Positions 19,284-31,640 are shown, numbered from the stretch's first letter. The stretch: 64,000 nt of DNA from Tretioscincus oriximinensis (GCA_022410635.1 JAJVDF010000460.1:310001-374000), one strand, 5' to 3'. Notes: a model not told the origin generated them from the letters alone. Numbers and translations are program-made.

Positions 19284-19755
19284 GTCTTCATCTTCTTGCC
19301 TGAGAATGCCCAGATGCAATTGGTGGGACACTATGTGGGACAAATGCTATATCAGAAGTGTTTCGACTGAATTCAGCAGGCTACTTTATTCCCAGTCTCA
19401 AATTTGGGAATAAAGATGATTGCCGCACCAATCTTGGGTTAGATTCAGGGCATGGGATAATGCACACTCTGTAAAAATTGTCCCAGGCACATCTCTTAAG
19501 CATTATTCCTATCATCCCACAAAATCCAGCACCCGTGTCTTCTTGTCAGTTAATAACAATTCAAGAATTTTTTTTAATCTGCATTTTTTTCCTCCCAAGA
19601 CAAAGTGGGGTGCAGTTCTAATGTTTAGGCTTCACCAACTTGGTTTTCAGTACTTCTGAAGAGNTGGAAGATATCTGCTGAAGTCTGTTGGTCACCCCAA
19701 CCAGCATTGCCACTGTTGCTGGGGCATAGAGAAGACAGGGCTTCCAAAAACCACA
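19281..19755. other. Unassigned stretch
   Basis: No supported gene or repeat. Confidence 0.35.
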
Positions 19756-19759
19756 ATCA

Positions 19760-20030
19760 TCCACCATTTATTTATTTATTTGCATTTCCATACCACCTTA
19801 TACCAAAGGTCTCAAAGCACTTAACAGTAAAAACAGAACTAACAAGTTTAAAAAATAATAGTACTGTGCATTAAGGAAGAGAGTGCTTATTAAAGAGGTG
19901 TGTCTTTAATGGTTTCCTGAATTAATACATTGATGGAGATTGACGCACCTTTAGGGGGAGATTGTTCCATAGTCTAGGGGCTGCCAGTGAGAAGGCCTTG
20001 TCCCGGATTCCATTGCAGCCAACTCACCTG
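19760..20030 (-). repeat. LINE 3'-end-like dispersed repeat
   Basis: TTTATTTATTTATTTGCATT at one end, then a 'caccttataccaaaggtctc' block, and GGAGATTGTTCCATAGTCTA with GGGGCTGCCAGTGAGAAGGC. The last phrase is typical of CR1/L2-type LINE 3' regions of sauropsids. I infer a minus-strand copy with the tail at the left. Confidence 0.45.
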
Positions 20031-21695
20031 GAAATGGATGGCAAGTGCTGGTGGGATCCCAGTGACGGTAATGTAGCTAGGTGGCACATAGTGGCAGACC
20101 AGGTCTCTTGCCCCCTCTGTTCCCAATGGCAGCAGTGATGGCAGTTTTGGATGACCTTCTGCCTCCCAAACAGTTTCCTCTACCATTAAACAACAGCCAT
20201 ATTCCCTAATTATTTGCATGCAATCTGCACAAAACAGGTTCTATTTCTTTGGCATCTCACGTTCAATTCAGCCATGTGCCCTGGAAATTTAGAGGAGACG
20301 GCTACAGCATTAGATAAGCTTAGTCATTAAACACTTTATTGCATTCATGATATGATACAAGGGCCACCATTCAGAATTGAATGCTGCAGCGCTTTGTGTA
20401 CTAAGGGCAAATGTATGTTTGCTAAATCAAATGTACAAAAAGTTACATTGTGTAATAAGCGATAGTACATATTTACCGCTTTGCTTTGAGCAAGATTGGG
20501 ATTGGTGTTAATATTGACAAGAGGTCAGAAGAGGTAAGAAGGATTGCCTCTTTATTACATTTGATATTTCACTAATCCAGAGACGACAGGAGAAAATTTA
20601 CAGAGGAGAAGCACAAGTTAGTGACAAGAGATTGGCTTTGATAAACAGTTCAGTGAAATTAATTAGGGAATTATATGTCATAGTTACGATTGCATAATAG
20701 AAAATTGAGAAAGGGTGTCAGAAATTGCTGCAGGCAACATTTCTACAAATTTAACTAAACCTGTTTTGAAAGCATTGATAAGAATTCTATTGATTACGCT
20801 GTGCCCCAAATATATTTCCCTCCAAGAGCATTGATGCAACGAATGCTTCTGGAACACAGTGAAGCTGTTCATGAAGAATATATCCTGCCACCAGGCCTGT
20901 AAATGCTAGAAATTAGTGGCATTCATCCAAAGTTTTCAGATGTAGCTGATGCTCTCCTACTTTTTCAGAAGTTATAAAATTCATTCAAACATCTAAAGCA
21001 CTGAGGTGCTTGTAAACAAAATGTAAAAGGAAGAAGGGAGTTGGTCTTTAGATAGAAAGAAACAGAGGAAGAGAGAAAGAGCTCCTGGCATTATTCCCCT
21101 CAGCCATTGTTCACATATTAGATCTGAATCACCTCAAATAGCCTCTTCTAAGTTGATTCAAAGCCCAGTGAAACCACTGAAAAGATCTGAATTTTTTTCA
21201 GGAAGGCTTCACTGCAGTGTCCAAGAAGCAAGAAAACAGAACAGAAAAAAAGTAAATATTATGATCCATTAAGGGTACTGNCAATTTCCATCATCCATTA
21301 TTTCTCCATATCACATTGTTATCTTTACTCGCAACATTTGGTTCTACTGAATTATTTATGATTTATGGTATGTAGTTTTCATTACTATGTTATATTTTTC
21401 CCAACGGGCCCCTTTCTTTCTGGCATCATAAAAAGTCTCTGAGGAATGGGGATTTGAACCCTGGTCTCCAAGTCTTTATATAACAATAAACAAATAGTCC
21501 CATCATTTCTTACCACAATTTAAGTATTTTCTTGCAATATGGATTTTTTGTCCCAATCATAATGTCCTGCACAGGCGTATAATTACAGGTCAAATTAGCC
21601 CCTAGAAAAGGGAGTGAGAAATCCCCCAAGATGTAGATTGAGGTCAAGAACATGGGCTTAGCAGCCAAATACTATTCCAGTTCTGCTACCCTTAA
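20031..21695. other. No recognisable feature
   Basis: Anonymous sequence. No frame longer than about 80 codons and no repeat signature found. Confidence 0.45.
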
Positions 21696-21699
21696 GAAG

Positions 21700-21960
21700 A
21701 ATCTACACAAGAGCAAGGCTTGAACAACTAGGTATTATGATGCCAACTGGCTGCTACTGCCATATTCCAAGAAGAGAGAGACTCTACGTTTGAGGGGAAC
21801 AAGTTGTGGAAGATATTGAACATTTCTTAATCCATTGCCTAGCATACACCGAACCCGTTCCAGGTTCCTACATCTAATACTAACCAACTTTAGGTCCCCC
21901 GATAGAAATGACCTAGTGTCCTTTCTGACTTCCTGAGACAGGATTCGGGAAAGTAAGATT
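21700..21960 (+). pseudogene. LINE C-terminal zinc-knuckle remnant
   Basis: One frame reads VVEDIEHFLIHCLAYTEP, which matches the 'EH-L-C--Y' end found in CR1/R4-type LINE proteins. After a frameshift FLHLILTNFRSPDRNDLV follows. Too decayed to name a clade. Confidence 0.45.
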
Positions 21961-22095
21961 CCGCTTGTAAATAGAGAGATACCTGCTCACTTCTGGCTTG
22001 TTTGGTTTTTTTGCTTTGTTTTTACTTGTACTTTAAAATGGTCAAATGACTAGTCAAACTATTTTCTATTTCTATAGAAAGTGCCACACAATTAA

Positions 22096-22187
22096 TTTTA
22101 AGCCTTTTTCAGTTCTGAAGAATGAGCTTAATCTGCCCCTCACCCCATTTAGCTTTTTCTTCAGGACTAAAGGAGGTTTAAAAGTAG
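22096..22187. repeat. Foldback MITE, family F2, copy 1
   Basis: CTTTTTCAGTTCTGAAGAATGA at the left mirrored by CTTCAGGACTAAAGGAGGTT and TTTAAAAGTAG at the right. The same structure is at 35645-35759. Confidence 0.6.
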
Positions 22188-22224
22188 ATATATGACTAGA
22201 CCCCCAAAGTCATCTACTTCTTTC

Positions 22225-22422
22225 TAGGCTGACCAGATGACCCCTTTTTGGGGGGTTGAAAGCCGGTTTTGGGGTGCCTCCTGTTTTTTTCTGAGTAAAA
22301 AAATAAAAAACATTTTTTTTGAAAAAATCTTTTTTTGAAAAAAAATTTCTCAGAAAAAAACTGGGAGGCACCCCAAAAACAGGTTTTCAAACCCTCCCAA
22401 AAGGGATCATCTGGTCAGCCTA
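22225..22422. repeat. Foldback MITE, family M, short copy
   Basis: TAGGCTGACCAGATGACCCC against GGGATCATCTGGTCAGCCTA at the ends. The arms run inwards through GGGGTGCCTCCTG and ACTGGGAGGCACCCC to an A/T-rich centre. Nearly the whole 198 bp is a hairpin. Confidence 0.9.
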
Positions 22423-23757
22423 TGACCTGGACTACCCTGGCAATCTCTACTGTTTACTCATTATTCTGTTTGCACTTTTGCAAGCATCATTGTTCTGTAT
22501 ATTCATATCATGCATGGTTAGTTGCCGGAGTTGGTACATCCATGTTGTTGTTTGTTAGACTGGTCAGAGTTAGGGAAGCTTTCTGGTTTCTTAATCACAA
22601 TTGATTTGATCCTTCAGAAAGCATCTTGGATTTTTTGTTTTTAAAAAACAATGTTTCCAAAGATTGTGATCATATTTGAATTGTTATCCAGTTTCAGTCC
22701 ACTTCCATAGTGAAAGAACAAATCAGCAAAGTGACAGACTGTTTTCTATTGGCATTATCTAACTCAGAAAACTCCACCTTTGCTTTAGATAATGTCGGAG
22801 GGGAAATGCTACTCACCTTGCTAATGTGTTNTTTCCCTCTGAAGTTGGACCTAAGCTGGTTTAAAATTTAAAGGTAACCCTGGCTTGATGTTAATGCATA
22901 TTTATTTTATCCAGGGACCTATTAGGGCACTGAAGAATTTAAAGAAAGCAACTAGGGAATTAAAGAAGACCCTGCCACAGAAAGAGCAATCTTCAACTTA
23001 CCTTGCTATTCGGTGACCACCTTCCAAAATCAACTTGATAAAGGCCATTGGAAGCCAGCCAAGGACTCCCATTTTCTTTTGTTGTTTTCACATGCTTGGC
23101 CTGCTTCCATAAACTCCAGTCCAGTCATTCATGGAAAGTACTCAGATGTGAAAAGTAAGGTTTGCAAGAGACTCAGTATCATTGCTTGATTTTCCATAGT
23201 AGTGATACTATTAATTTTTTTTGCCCCCTAAATTGAGAATGTATTGAAAATGCCAGGATTAATTTGTTTGTTATAATGAAATCAGTTGTAACCAACACTA
23301 CTTTTATGGGGATTCTGCCAGGACTTTCAAATTTGTTTGTATACCACAATTTTTGTTATATTGGGATTCTTTATAATGGGGTTTCACCTGTATGCCCTGC
23401 TGTAAATCATGGTTTCCAATTGGCTGCTCTGTATCTGTTATGTCATTGGCCCTGGCTTCCCTTCTTGCAGGGCATGTGATTTAAAGGGAAAAATAATTTT
23501 CCTTTTAAAATCTCCTGAGTGCCACCAGACTGCTTGGGAACTTTTCTTCATCTATGCTTCTTTTTCAACAAGAAAAAGTAATGATGGTGAATTAAGCTTC
23601 TGATTGTGCTGCAGCAGGACAGGGACAGGATTCTGAGGCATGACTAGTCTCGGAAGTTCCCGTAAAGGATGTTTATATAACACCTTATAGGGCTATATCA
23701 CAGAAGCGGAATAAAAATACTAGCAAGAAAAGTGCTGTAACAGCCCTTCCTAGCATT
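22423..23757. other. No recognisable feature
   Basis: No supported gene or repeat. Confidence 0.45.
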
Positions 23758-24143
23758 ATTTATTTATTTATTTATTTATTTATACTTGTATCCCGCCCTA
23801 TACCCGAAGGTCTCAGGGCGGCCAACAGCTGGATTCCTATAATTACATCTGGCAGATTTTTCAAGCTCACACTTTTATAGTGTGAGATAAATGCAACTGA
23901 GAGGTGCATCCACATGTTGTTTAATGATGTTTATTTGTAACACCTCTTTCACCAAAGACATATCTTTTGTTGCTTTCTCCACAACAGACACCCTGTGAAG
24001 TAGGCGGGGATGAAAGAGTTCTGAAGTACTGTGTGACCAGCCCAAGATCACCCAGCTGGCTTCATGGAGGAGTGTGGAATTGAACTGGGTGACTACCAGA
24101 TAGGAGTCCAACATTCTACCCATTATACCAAACTGGATCTCTC
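23758..24143 (-). mobile_element. tRNA-derived SINE (family A), with insertion
   Basis: (TTTA)n then ACTTGTATCCCGCCCTATAC at the left is the SINE tail reversed. The tRNA-like head (AGTTTGGTATAATGGGTAGA on the minus strand) ends near 24143. About 125 bases at ~23826-23950 have no counterpart in the other copies and interrupt the body. Confidence 0.8.
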
Positions 24144-25482
24144 ATTTGATGTTTCTAGCAGCAATGTCCTTTGAAGGTAGATGACATAACCTTATTCAAG
24201 AGCAGAACAATGGAGTGTAGCAAAACAACCCCAAATCTGTAACGAATGAGATGAAAACTGGTTATAAAGGCCTCAGTTCTTCCATTTCTATGACTTGCTT
24301 TGCTTTCTCAGGGATGTGCTTTTCTGGCTATACTTGAGTTGTGTCAAGTTACAGCCTTCATTTTTCCCTCTAGATGAGTTTATGTCCTGATAAGGCAGTT
24401 AAAAGATTCCGGCTTTTACCACTGTGGAATAGCCCCATGCTTTCTGCATAACAGCAGGATATACTTACTAATAGAGACATTGTCTTCTGATTTGTTGTCT
24501 GGGTTTTTTTTTTTTGGGGGGGGGGGCTCAAAAGAGGGAGAGAAAGAAAGAAAAACTCTGAGGTTGCTATCTTTTAAATGTACCAGTAAATTGCTTTCTC
24601 AGTATTAGACCAATTAGCTAAAATATGGCATGATATCATAGAGGTCAAAGCATTTGATCTCATAAATATAACAAGATTAGTAACCATTCCAATATCATAT
24701 GGCATTTGAGAACACTGACCTTCTCAAAGGTACTAACTAAAAGGGCTTATATCCCTTATTGAAAACTAGGATACTTATCTTTGAGATCTATGCAAAATTA
24801 CATTGTGAGGCCAATAAGTTATTGAAGCAGATTACATTCAGAGTTATTGATGCATGGGGCAGGCTCCATTAAACAGCTTGCTCTGTCTCATTTGGGCTAG
24901 CAAGAAAATGAACAAATAGTATGATAGTTGAAAGAACTCAAAATCAGTTTTATGAACAAATGGTAACTTAAATTATTTCTGGAAAGGGAAAAGGGAAAGC
25001 TCCAGTGGGGGTGGTGGCTGTTATTGTGGACCATTGAGTCATGGAAGATTACTGCATGGGCACCTCCAAGATTACACTGATGCAGTTTTTATTGGCAGAG
25101 ATATAGAAATGGTTCGGGAGTTGAACTGGCAATTATCTGGAAATGTAGAGTAAATGCTATCCCTAACTACTGCTATTTCTAAAGTTCCAATAGGAGGCCT
25201 TTTTAGAAATCTGCTAAAATGTATATATTTTAGATCAAAATGAATTTGGGAGTGGGGGAGAGACTTCCTGTTGATATCTCTTGTAGTCCCAATTTGCAAA
25301 TTGTTTTTGGAAATAACTCAGTTCCTAAAAAAATTGACGTTGTACTCATTGCTATTTGGGATTGTATTGTACAATGTCAGATTGTACAAATTGCTTAGAA
25401 TATTCATTGTGCAAATAAATATAATCTTTCAGCACTGGACCTTATCTCGGATATATTTCAGAATACGACCTGCCCATAGTCT
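24144..25482. other. No recognisable feature
   Basis: A T10-G9 type run lies at about 24507-24527. Otherwise anonymous. Confidence 0.45.
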
Positions 25483-25815
25483 GAAGCTGCATCCATATGT
25501 CACTTGTTTATCCAAGGGATAAGCCAAGGTATTGGTTTACTGGTTTTAATTCACCTCGTTTGTACCTTATACATTCTGAGTTTTGTTGTTCTGTCAGTAG
25601 TTGACATGCAAGGATTTCTTCCTATTTGACACACTCTCCCATCAGCTATTTTGTTTGCAGGTTGTCGAGAACAAGTACAGCAGTCCCTCCTACCAGTTTA
25701 GGAACTGAGGTGTTTGATAGTTTGCTATNGATATTAAAATTCCTTAGCCTCTCACTCTCTCCGTTGCTCACCAAAACTATCCACACATCAGAGCCTTTCT
25801 GGAATAGCCCTATAG
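25483..25815. repeat. Dispersed family Q, copy 1
   Basis: Shares with 33818-34150 and 36890-37380, in order: GCTGCATCCATATG-type head, 'gttttgttgttctgtcag', 'gacacactctcccatcag', ATTTTGTTTGCAGGTTGTC and CAGTCCCTCCTACCAG, 'gatagtttgctat'. Unknown class; the 'ggctgcatcca' end could be hAT-like. Confidence 0.65.
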
Positions 25816-26105
25816 TNGCTAAGGAATCCGTCTCTCACCTGGGACATCAGGTTTCGAAGCCCTGTGCTGGACGTGGGGAGGGGTGAGCACCTTCCACTAG
25901 CCTGTAGCTCTAGCCAACCCAGCTATTCGAAAGCATGAATTGCAAGAAATTGCAACTAACTGGAAGTAGATACATGGGAACCATCTCAGCCTGGTGGGAA
26001 AGATAGAATGTCAGCCTTNGGGCAAAATACCCTTGTAAGCTGCTTTGAATCCCTTTGAAAGGTGAGAAAAGCGGGGTAGAAGAACCCAGTTCTTCTTCTT
26101 CTATA
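25816..26105 (+). mobile_element. tRNA-derived SINE (family B)
   Basis: CTAAGGAATCCGTCTCTCAC, then box B GGTTTCGAAGCCC (~25851-25863), AGCTCTAGCCAACCCAGC, 'gaattgcaagaaattgcaac' and CTTTGAAAGGTGAGAAAAGC, ending in TTCTTCTTCTTC. The head lies on a degraded box A. Confidence 0.8.
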
Positions 26106-26373
26106 AAGAGGTTTGGCTGTTGCTTTTCTCACTGAACCAATAATCCACCTCTTTAATCTTTCCTTTGGTAAAAAAAAAAAACAAGCTCTGCCTTCCCTAC
26201 TTTCTGGTACTGTGGTTTTTAAATATGATAGTTCTGCTTGGAGGCCTTCAGATATAGTATGGTATAGAAATGCAAATAAATAAATAAATAAATAAATGGC
26301 TCTAAACCCCCAAATCTGTCATTTTACATATCAACCTGGTATGGCAAATGTGGTATGAATTCAACTCACAAAG
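26106..26373. other. Unassigned, with (AAAT)n at 26272-26296
   Basis: A short AAAT microsatellite follows 'atagaaatgcaaat', probably the tail of an eroded SINE or LINE. Confidence 0.4.
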
Positions 26374-26540
26374 TAGGCTGACCAGATGACTCCTTTTGGG
26401 GGTAGTTTTAGGGTGCCTCCCAGTTTTTTCTGAGGAATTTGTTTTCCAAAAAATATTTATTTTTGATTTTTTTTTCTCAGAAAAAACTGGGAGGCACCCC
26501 CAAAATGGGTTTTCAACTCCCCCCAAAANGGGTCATCTAC
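26374..26540. repeat. Foldback MITE, family M, short copy
   Basis: TAGGCTGACCAGATGACTCC, GGGTGCCTCCCAGTTTTTTC, mirrored by AAAAACTGGGAGGCACCCCC and GGTCATCTACT. The outer right arm is damaged and contains an N. Confidence 0.85.
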
Positions 26541-27219
26541 TCACAAGTCAATTATTGATCTTGTCTGGATACAGAATGACTTCACAAACTAGGCTTTTAT
26601 TCCAAAATATATCTCAGATTAAAGCCCAGTATGGAAATGATACTTGTTCATTTTTGTAGGCCCTCTTTGGAGTTAGAGGGGCCATATTTGCTCCATTCTC
26701 TCCTGATATTAAAACAAACCACTAAAACATAATTGATTTATTTTTCTGCTTTCAAGCTTAGAGAGTAAACTGGCAATTTCACTGTCGTTTACTGACAGTA
26801 AGTGAAGAAGAAAATATCATGGTTGTGATACATCTTGTTGAATTTCCTACATGAAGAAACTCTTTTGAACTGTACAACTAATTTCCNAGGAATCTACTTT
26901 TATGATGCCGTCTGCATGTTTCTGACTTTAAAAGGCAAGAGGCTTCCTACTTCATAGTTCTCTTGGATATTGCACTAGGTTATCATCAAACAACTTGTTT
27001 TCCTTGGCTGTCTCAGTGCTAATGGTTTCCTTGACAACATTTTCTGATGGAATTTTCCTTGTCCATTTCCATAAGACTGATACTTTCAATTGCTCTCATG
27101 TGAGCACAGAGGTGGGATGTGCTATTCTCCTGTGTTCACTTCTCTGAATGCATTTTCCTTCCAAAGACCAATGAAAAAACATATAATGCAAATTAAAGTC
27201 AGGATGGACTTTTTCTCTA

Positions 27220-27250
<31 letters not shown>

Positions 27251-27519
27251 AAAATTGAAAGCGCTTCCTCTTCATTTTGTTTTCTCTCTTGACTTGGCAA
27301 ACTTATGTTAGCAAACTAAGGGTGGCACTGGACGTATTGTTAGACCATTGCTTGCCTTGTTCCAGATTCCTGGTCATATTGTGTGCCATACAAATGGCAG
27401 CAAAGCCAGAAGAGCCTCAAGCCTGAATTCAATTTTAGGATAGTTCTGCTCTGGTCACTATTCTGGACTGCCAAGCATGTTGGGAGCCTTTTGCAGATTA
27501 ATGACCCTTTCCCTCCCCC
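26541..27519. other. Unassigned, with (TA)n at 27222-27246
   Basis: Anonymous DNA apart from a short TA microsatellite. Confidence 0.45.
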
Positions 27520-27571
27520 CAGTCTATTTTTGTTGTTGGTTGCCATGAGACCTTTGGATATTGGGTGGGGC

Positions 27572-27602
<31 letters not shown>

Positions 27603-27616
27603 TAAATAAATAAATA
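27520..27616 (+). repeat. LINE/SINE 3' tail relic with (TATG)n
   Basis: TTGTTGTTGGTTGCCATGAG, ACCTTTGGATATTGGGTGGG recalls the SINE A and LINE tail block (CCTGAGACCTTCGGGTATAG). (TATG)n then AAATAAATAAATAAA follow as the simple-repeat tail. Confidence 0.5.
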
Positions 27617-27686
27617 AACAATGTCTCTTAAATCACACTAATATGTAGAAAAGAGGATACTAAGACATTTGCTAGTCCTATATACT

Positions 27687-27688
27687 AT

Positions 27689-27727
<39 letters not shown>

Positions 27728-27981
27728 TTCATTTATTTATTTGTACTTGTATCCCACCCTATAGCCGAAGGTCTCAGGGTGGCCAACCATAGGGCGGCAC
27801 ACATAGCTTTTGTTGCTTTCTCCACAACAGACACCCTCTGGAGTAGGTGGGGCTGAGAGAGTTCAAAGAACTGTGACTAGCCCAAGGACACCCAGCTGGC
27901 TTTCATGGAGGAGTGGGGAATCAAACTGGGAGACTACCAGGTATGAGTCCAACACTCAACCACTACACCAAACTGCCTCTC
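27687..27981 (-). mobile_element. tRNA-derived SINE (family A)
   Basis: Full-length minus-strand copy: (TTTA)n tail at left, TCCCACCCTATAGCCGAAGG, CTTTTGTTGCTTTCTCCACA, CCCAGCTGGCTTTCATGGAG, and box B reversed GGAATCAAACTGG. It ends at the reversed head CCAAACTGCCTCTC. Confidence 0.9.
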
Positions 27982-28241
27982 TTCTACAAACTAGCCAGTC
28001 TTCTACAAGAAGATCATAAATACATAACAATGAAGCACAGGTATTATATAAATGTTGCAGTTTTCTATTTAGTACTAGAGGTTAAATATCATATAGCTCA
28101 TGAATGTGGCTTAACACAGCTTACTTTTATCAGAAGAAATTTTTGAACTGATTCTTTTTTTCTTTATCTTTAGTATATGGTTACTGGAAAAACGCACAAC
28201 AGGTTGTAAAGAAGCAATTTCAGCAGGCACAGCTTATAACC
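27982..28241. other. Unassigned stretch
   Basis: No supported feature. Confidence 0.35.
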
Positions 28242-28640
28242 AGAGCCGGATCTTGAGAGCAGGCAAAGGTGCTAAAGCCCAGGGCGCGGGGTGAGTGGCT
28301 GTTTGTTGGTGNCAGCAAATTGCCAGCCATTTACATTTAAATTTCTCCCAGTCTGGGCATGTTCCAGCAGCAGCAGGCATGCATTGCGCATGTCCCAGAC
28401 ACCATCACGAGCCACAGCCGCCACAGATCATTGTATGTTGCTCTGCATGCACTGCCACTTGTCTATCTGTGTGTGGCTTTGCTTGTCTGCCCCGGGCTGC
28501 CACCGCAGCCTCTGCATAGGCAGCTGAGAGAGGGAGACAGAGAGCATCTAAATACAGCCAAGCACTTTAAGGAGGCAGACAGCCTCTGGCCACCACCATT
28601 GTTACCCACTATCTACCAAAACTGAGCACCTTAGGGGACT
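28242..28640. repeat. hAT-like element, one end recognisable
   Basis: CAGAGCCGGATCTTGAGAGC then AGGCAAAGGTGCTAAAGCCC and AGGGCGCGGGG. This resembles the CAGAGCCGGCC-type hAT termini known across vertebrates. I could not find the matching right end, so the boundary is an estimate. The GC-rich 28370-28520 part yields several chance frames. Confidence 0.45.
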
Positions 28641-29605
28641 GGAACANGCAACCCTGCCCACCCCAAGTTGGCTACTTCACTTTCAGGACCCCATCAAAGA
28701 GAAGATGAATGGACAGTAGGTTCCCTTAATCTCCTCTTAAATGCAGTTGGGAAACTCTGCCAGCTTCTGTTGAAATTTCCTCTTTATCCAGTGCTGGGAA
28801 TATTTGAGCTGGAAATCTTGCTGCAACTTTACTTGTTGGAACCTGAAAATCTCGGACATTAAGGGTGACCACATGCACAAAGCACTCACACAGAATTTGG
28901 TGGTGTCACTTCCAAGGCAGGATCAGAAGTAACGTCCCAATGGGGGCCCTTTCCAGAAGCAGAGACTGGAAGTCTCTCCCCCTTCATTCTTGAAAGTATG
29001 ATAGTAATTATGATTTAGTTCAGGCAGTTGAGTGTATTCACACCCAGCCAGTTTAAAATATCTTTTCTGAAGCATTTTAGANGTTGTTCACAGGTGGACC
29101 TGTTTGCCAGAATGTTCAAAGGCAGAGAAGGGAAATTAGAGTTGAGATCTGAACATAGAGTTACTAGTGCTTTTGAGATTTTCTTTTTTGTTACATATGA
29201 GTGCGCATCCTTAGTTGATATAATGGTATCAGATTCTTGTAAACAAGCTTATTTGACCTGAGTTTCTATGTAACACAAAATGCTTTTAAAATAAGACATA
29301 GTTGTCTGTGGGCGGTTTCTCAGTCACAGTATTACAGGGACAACATACATTGCATGTTTTCTGAGTCTTTTCAGGTTGCCAGCTTTAACCTTTAGAAAGA
29401 TTATACCTATCTTCTATGACTGTATAACAACCCTGTACAATTCATTTCTACTTACTTTTTCATTAGTATAATCACAAGAAATTCTGGGATTGGTAGACAG
29501 CAATAAGGCCTTCTTTGGTTTTGAAATGATTCAAATATAGCTATCAAATTAGAAGTAGTGGGGAAATAAATTGGAAGTATATCTATATCAGTTCAGAATA
29601 TCAGA
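28641..29605. other. No recognisable feature
   Basis: No supported gene or repeat. Confidence 0.4.
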
Positions 29606-29846
29606 TTTGAGCATCATTAATGATGCTAAACTTCATGTTGATCTGGTGTTCTGATATGAAAACTGGGATTTCTTTGCACATTTAATGGCTGTGAAAAAGT
29701 GACACACACAGATATACACACCAGGTACTGCAGGCATTAGAAGCTGCCCCTGGTGAAAAGTCATTTAAAGATACAAAGTTGTATCCTAGTTTTCATGTCA
29801 GAATACCAAATCAATATGAAGTTTAGCATCATTAAAGATGCTCAAA
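29606..29846. repeat. 241-bp foldback MITE, family F3
   Basis: Arms of 64 bases (29606-29669 and 29783-29846) pair at about 58 positions. Ends are TTTGAGCATCATTAATGATG and CATCATTAAAGATGCTCAAA. The centre contains CCAGGTACTGCAGGCATTAG and AAGCTGCCCCTGGTG, a second smaller inverted repeat also found at about 30908-30954. Confidence 0.85.
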
Positions 29847-30744
29847 TTTATTAGACCAATCACTGTCACAGCACAGCCCCTTCTTAGTTTTGCCAGCCCC
29901 CACTGCTAGAATGACTAGTTAATATCCTCTTTTACAGTGGACAATCCGCTATTTGGAATAATGTTCTCGATTGAAAGGTGTTCTCTATTTGTCTAAATCC
30001 AATTAAAAGATTAAGAGCCTTAAGAAGGAAGAGTACATTGATTTAAAGTTGTCTGTCCACAGTCAGCACATCTTAGATATCATATCTTCCGTCACCCTCT
30101 TCCGGGCACATTATGTATTCTCTAAAATTTCCAGTGCCCTGGCTGTACTCTGTAATGCTATAAAAGGAGGCTTTTGCTGAAGTTTTGCTTCCCCAAGGTT
30201 TTCCATTCTGTTGCATTTTGTTGTTTTCATAATTTACCCAGAGTTAGTAGGGAGTTTGGCTTTAATCTTGAATTAAATACCAGAAATTATACTGCAATAG
30301 AAATGCTACCCTCTTGCTCCTACATGGTAATTAATATTGAAATAAGATTGTTTGCAGGCGGGATCAGACACAAGCTAATTTGCCTATTCCCTTCTCTTCT
30401 AAATATTGCAAATTAGAAAAAGTGGATTAGATGAGAACACAAGAGCCACAAACTTCTACTTAGAGGTGTTTGAATTCCTCCCTTCCTTTTTTTTCTTTGC
30501 TGCATGTGAACTCAATCTAGGAAATACATGGGTTGAATTTGAGGTCAAGAATAGTAATTAGGAAGGGGATAATACCTTGATCATTAGGAAGCAAAGATGT
30601 ACATATTTTAATATATACCTTTACATTAGTAAAAGTTCTTTGCAAACTGTAGTCGTGCAAGTGCTTTTAAACCATCTCCAGTCTTGAGGAACTAGACGGA
30701 AAACCAGAAAAACTGATCTCCCCCCACCAGCCTTTCTGGTTCTC
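29847..30744. other. No recognisable feature
   Basis: Anonymous. 'cttttacagtggacaatccg' at 29930 is suggestive of a MITE end but is unsupported. Confidence 0.35.
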
Positions 30745-30838
30745 AGTCCTGTCCTTCAGGACTAAAGAAAGTATAAAATTACATCTGTGAACACATTCCA
30801 AGTCTATTTTCATGATACATTCCTTGATATACTAGAGA

Positions 30839-30993
30839 AAGGGTTACCACAAAGAGACTGGGTCAGGAGTTTTGTCATTTTTATGGATATGAAAAAAGAT
30901 ATTTTTACCAGGTGCTGATGCAGGCATTGTAAGCTGCACCTGGTAAGAATTCATCTTCTCCACATCCATTAACACTACATAACCCTTATCCTG
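30839..30993. repeat. Foldback MITE related to families F1 and F3
   Basis: AGGGTTACCACAAAGAGACT mirrored by 'ccattaacactacataaccct' as in F1, but with the F3 centre CCAGGTGCTGATGCAGGCAT and TGTAAGCTGCACCTGG. It links the two families. Confidence 0.65.
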
Positions 30994-31510
30994 TATTTTT
31001 CTCTGGTGATTGTAACTAGAGACATCCCAGTTGCAGAATGATCTTACGGTATATTTCTTGCTTATTAGCATGNGCCATTGTATTTAAACACTAGGTGAAT
31101 AGAAAATAGATTTACAATGCTTTATTTAATGCTAATGACTTGCTGATGGCTATGANGGTGACAGCCATCATGTGTTCCTTTATCTGTATTAGAAGGAGGT
31201 TTCAAATTAAGGACTTTTTATGCTTGCTTTTGTTCTGAATACAAACTCTTGTAGTTCAATTTGGGACATAGAAAGACCCCAGGTATCAATTAGGGTGTCC
31301 ATTTACACAGGGTGTGATCCAGATGGATGGTCTACTACCACCATACTAGTAAGGGTATATGCAGGGTACTGGGGTACCCAGTTCAACAGCAAATTAAAGT
31401 ACTATGTGTAGAATGTTTTTTCTAAATTTGAATTTACCTATCTAAATGGTCTTATTCAAATCATGAATTTAATACATTCTCTCTTTTCCTAGGATTAACA
31501 CACACACACA
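30994..31510. other. Unassigned stretch
   Basis: No supported feature; a short CA run lies at 31499-31510. Confidence 0.35.
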
Positions 31511-31640
31511 AGGGATACAAGTTTTTCAGTTTTAGTGGATGAGGTAAAGAGGAATATTCACTAGGGCAGCTTATAATGCTTACAGCATCTGATGAAAAAA
31601 AAGATCAGTTTTCCGTACTCATTTTTTGTGATAAGCTTAT
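31511..31640. repeat. Diverged F1/F3-type repeat
   Basis: Contains CTTATAATGCTTACAGCATC, the same core as at 2760-2785 and 30915-30945 with substitutions. Confidence 0.45.

Noticed and set aside
18945..19413. Long frames of poly-Glu, poly-Lys, poly-Ser, poly-Phe and Asp/Met/Ile on both strands
   Set aside because: All are readings of the GAA/GAT microsatellite.
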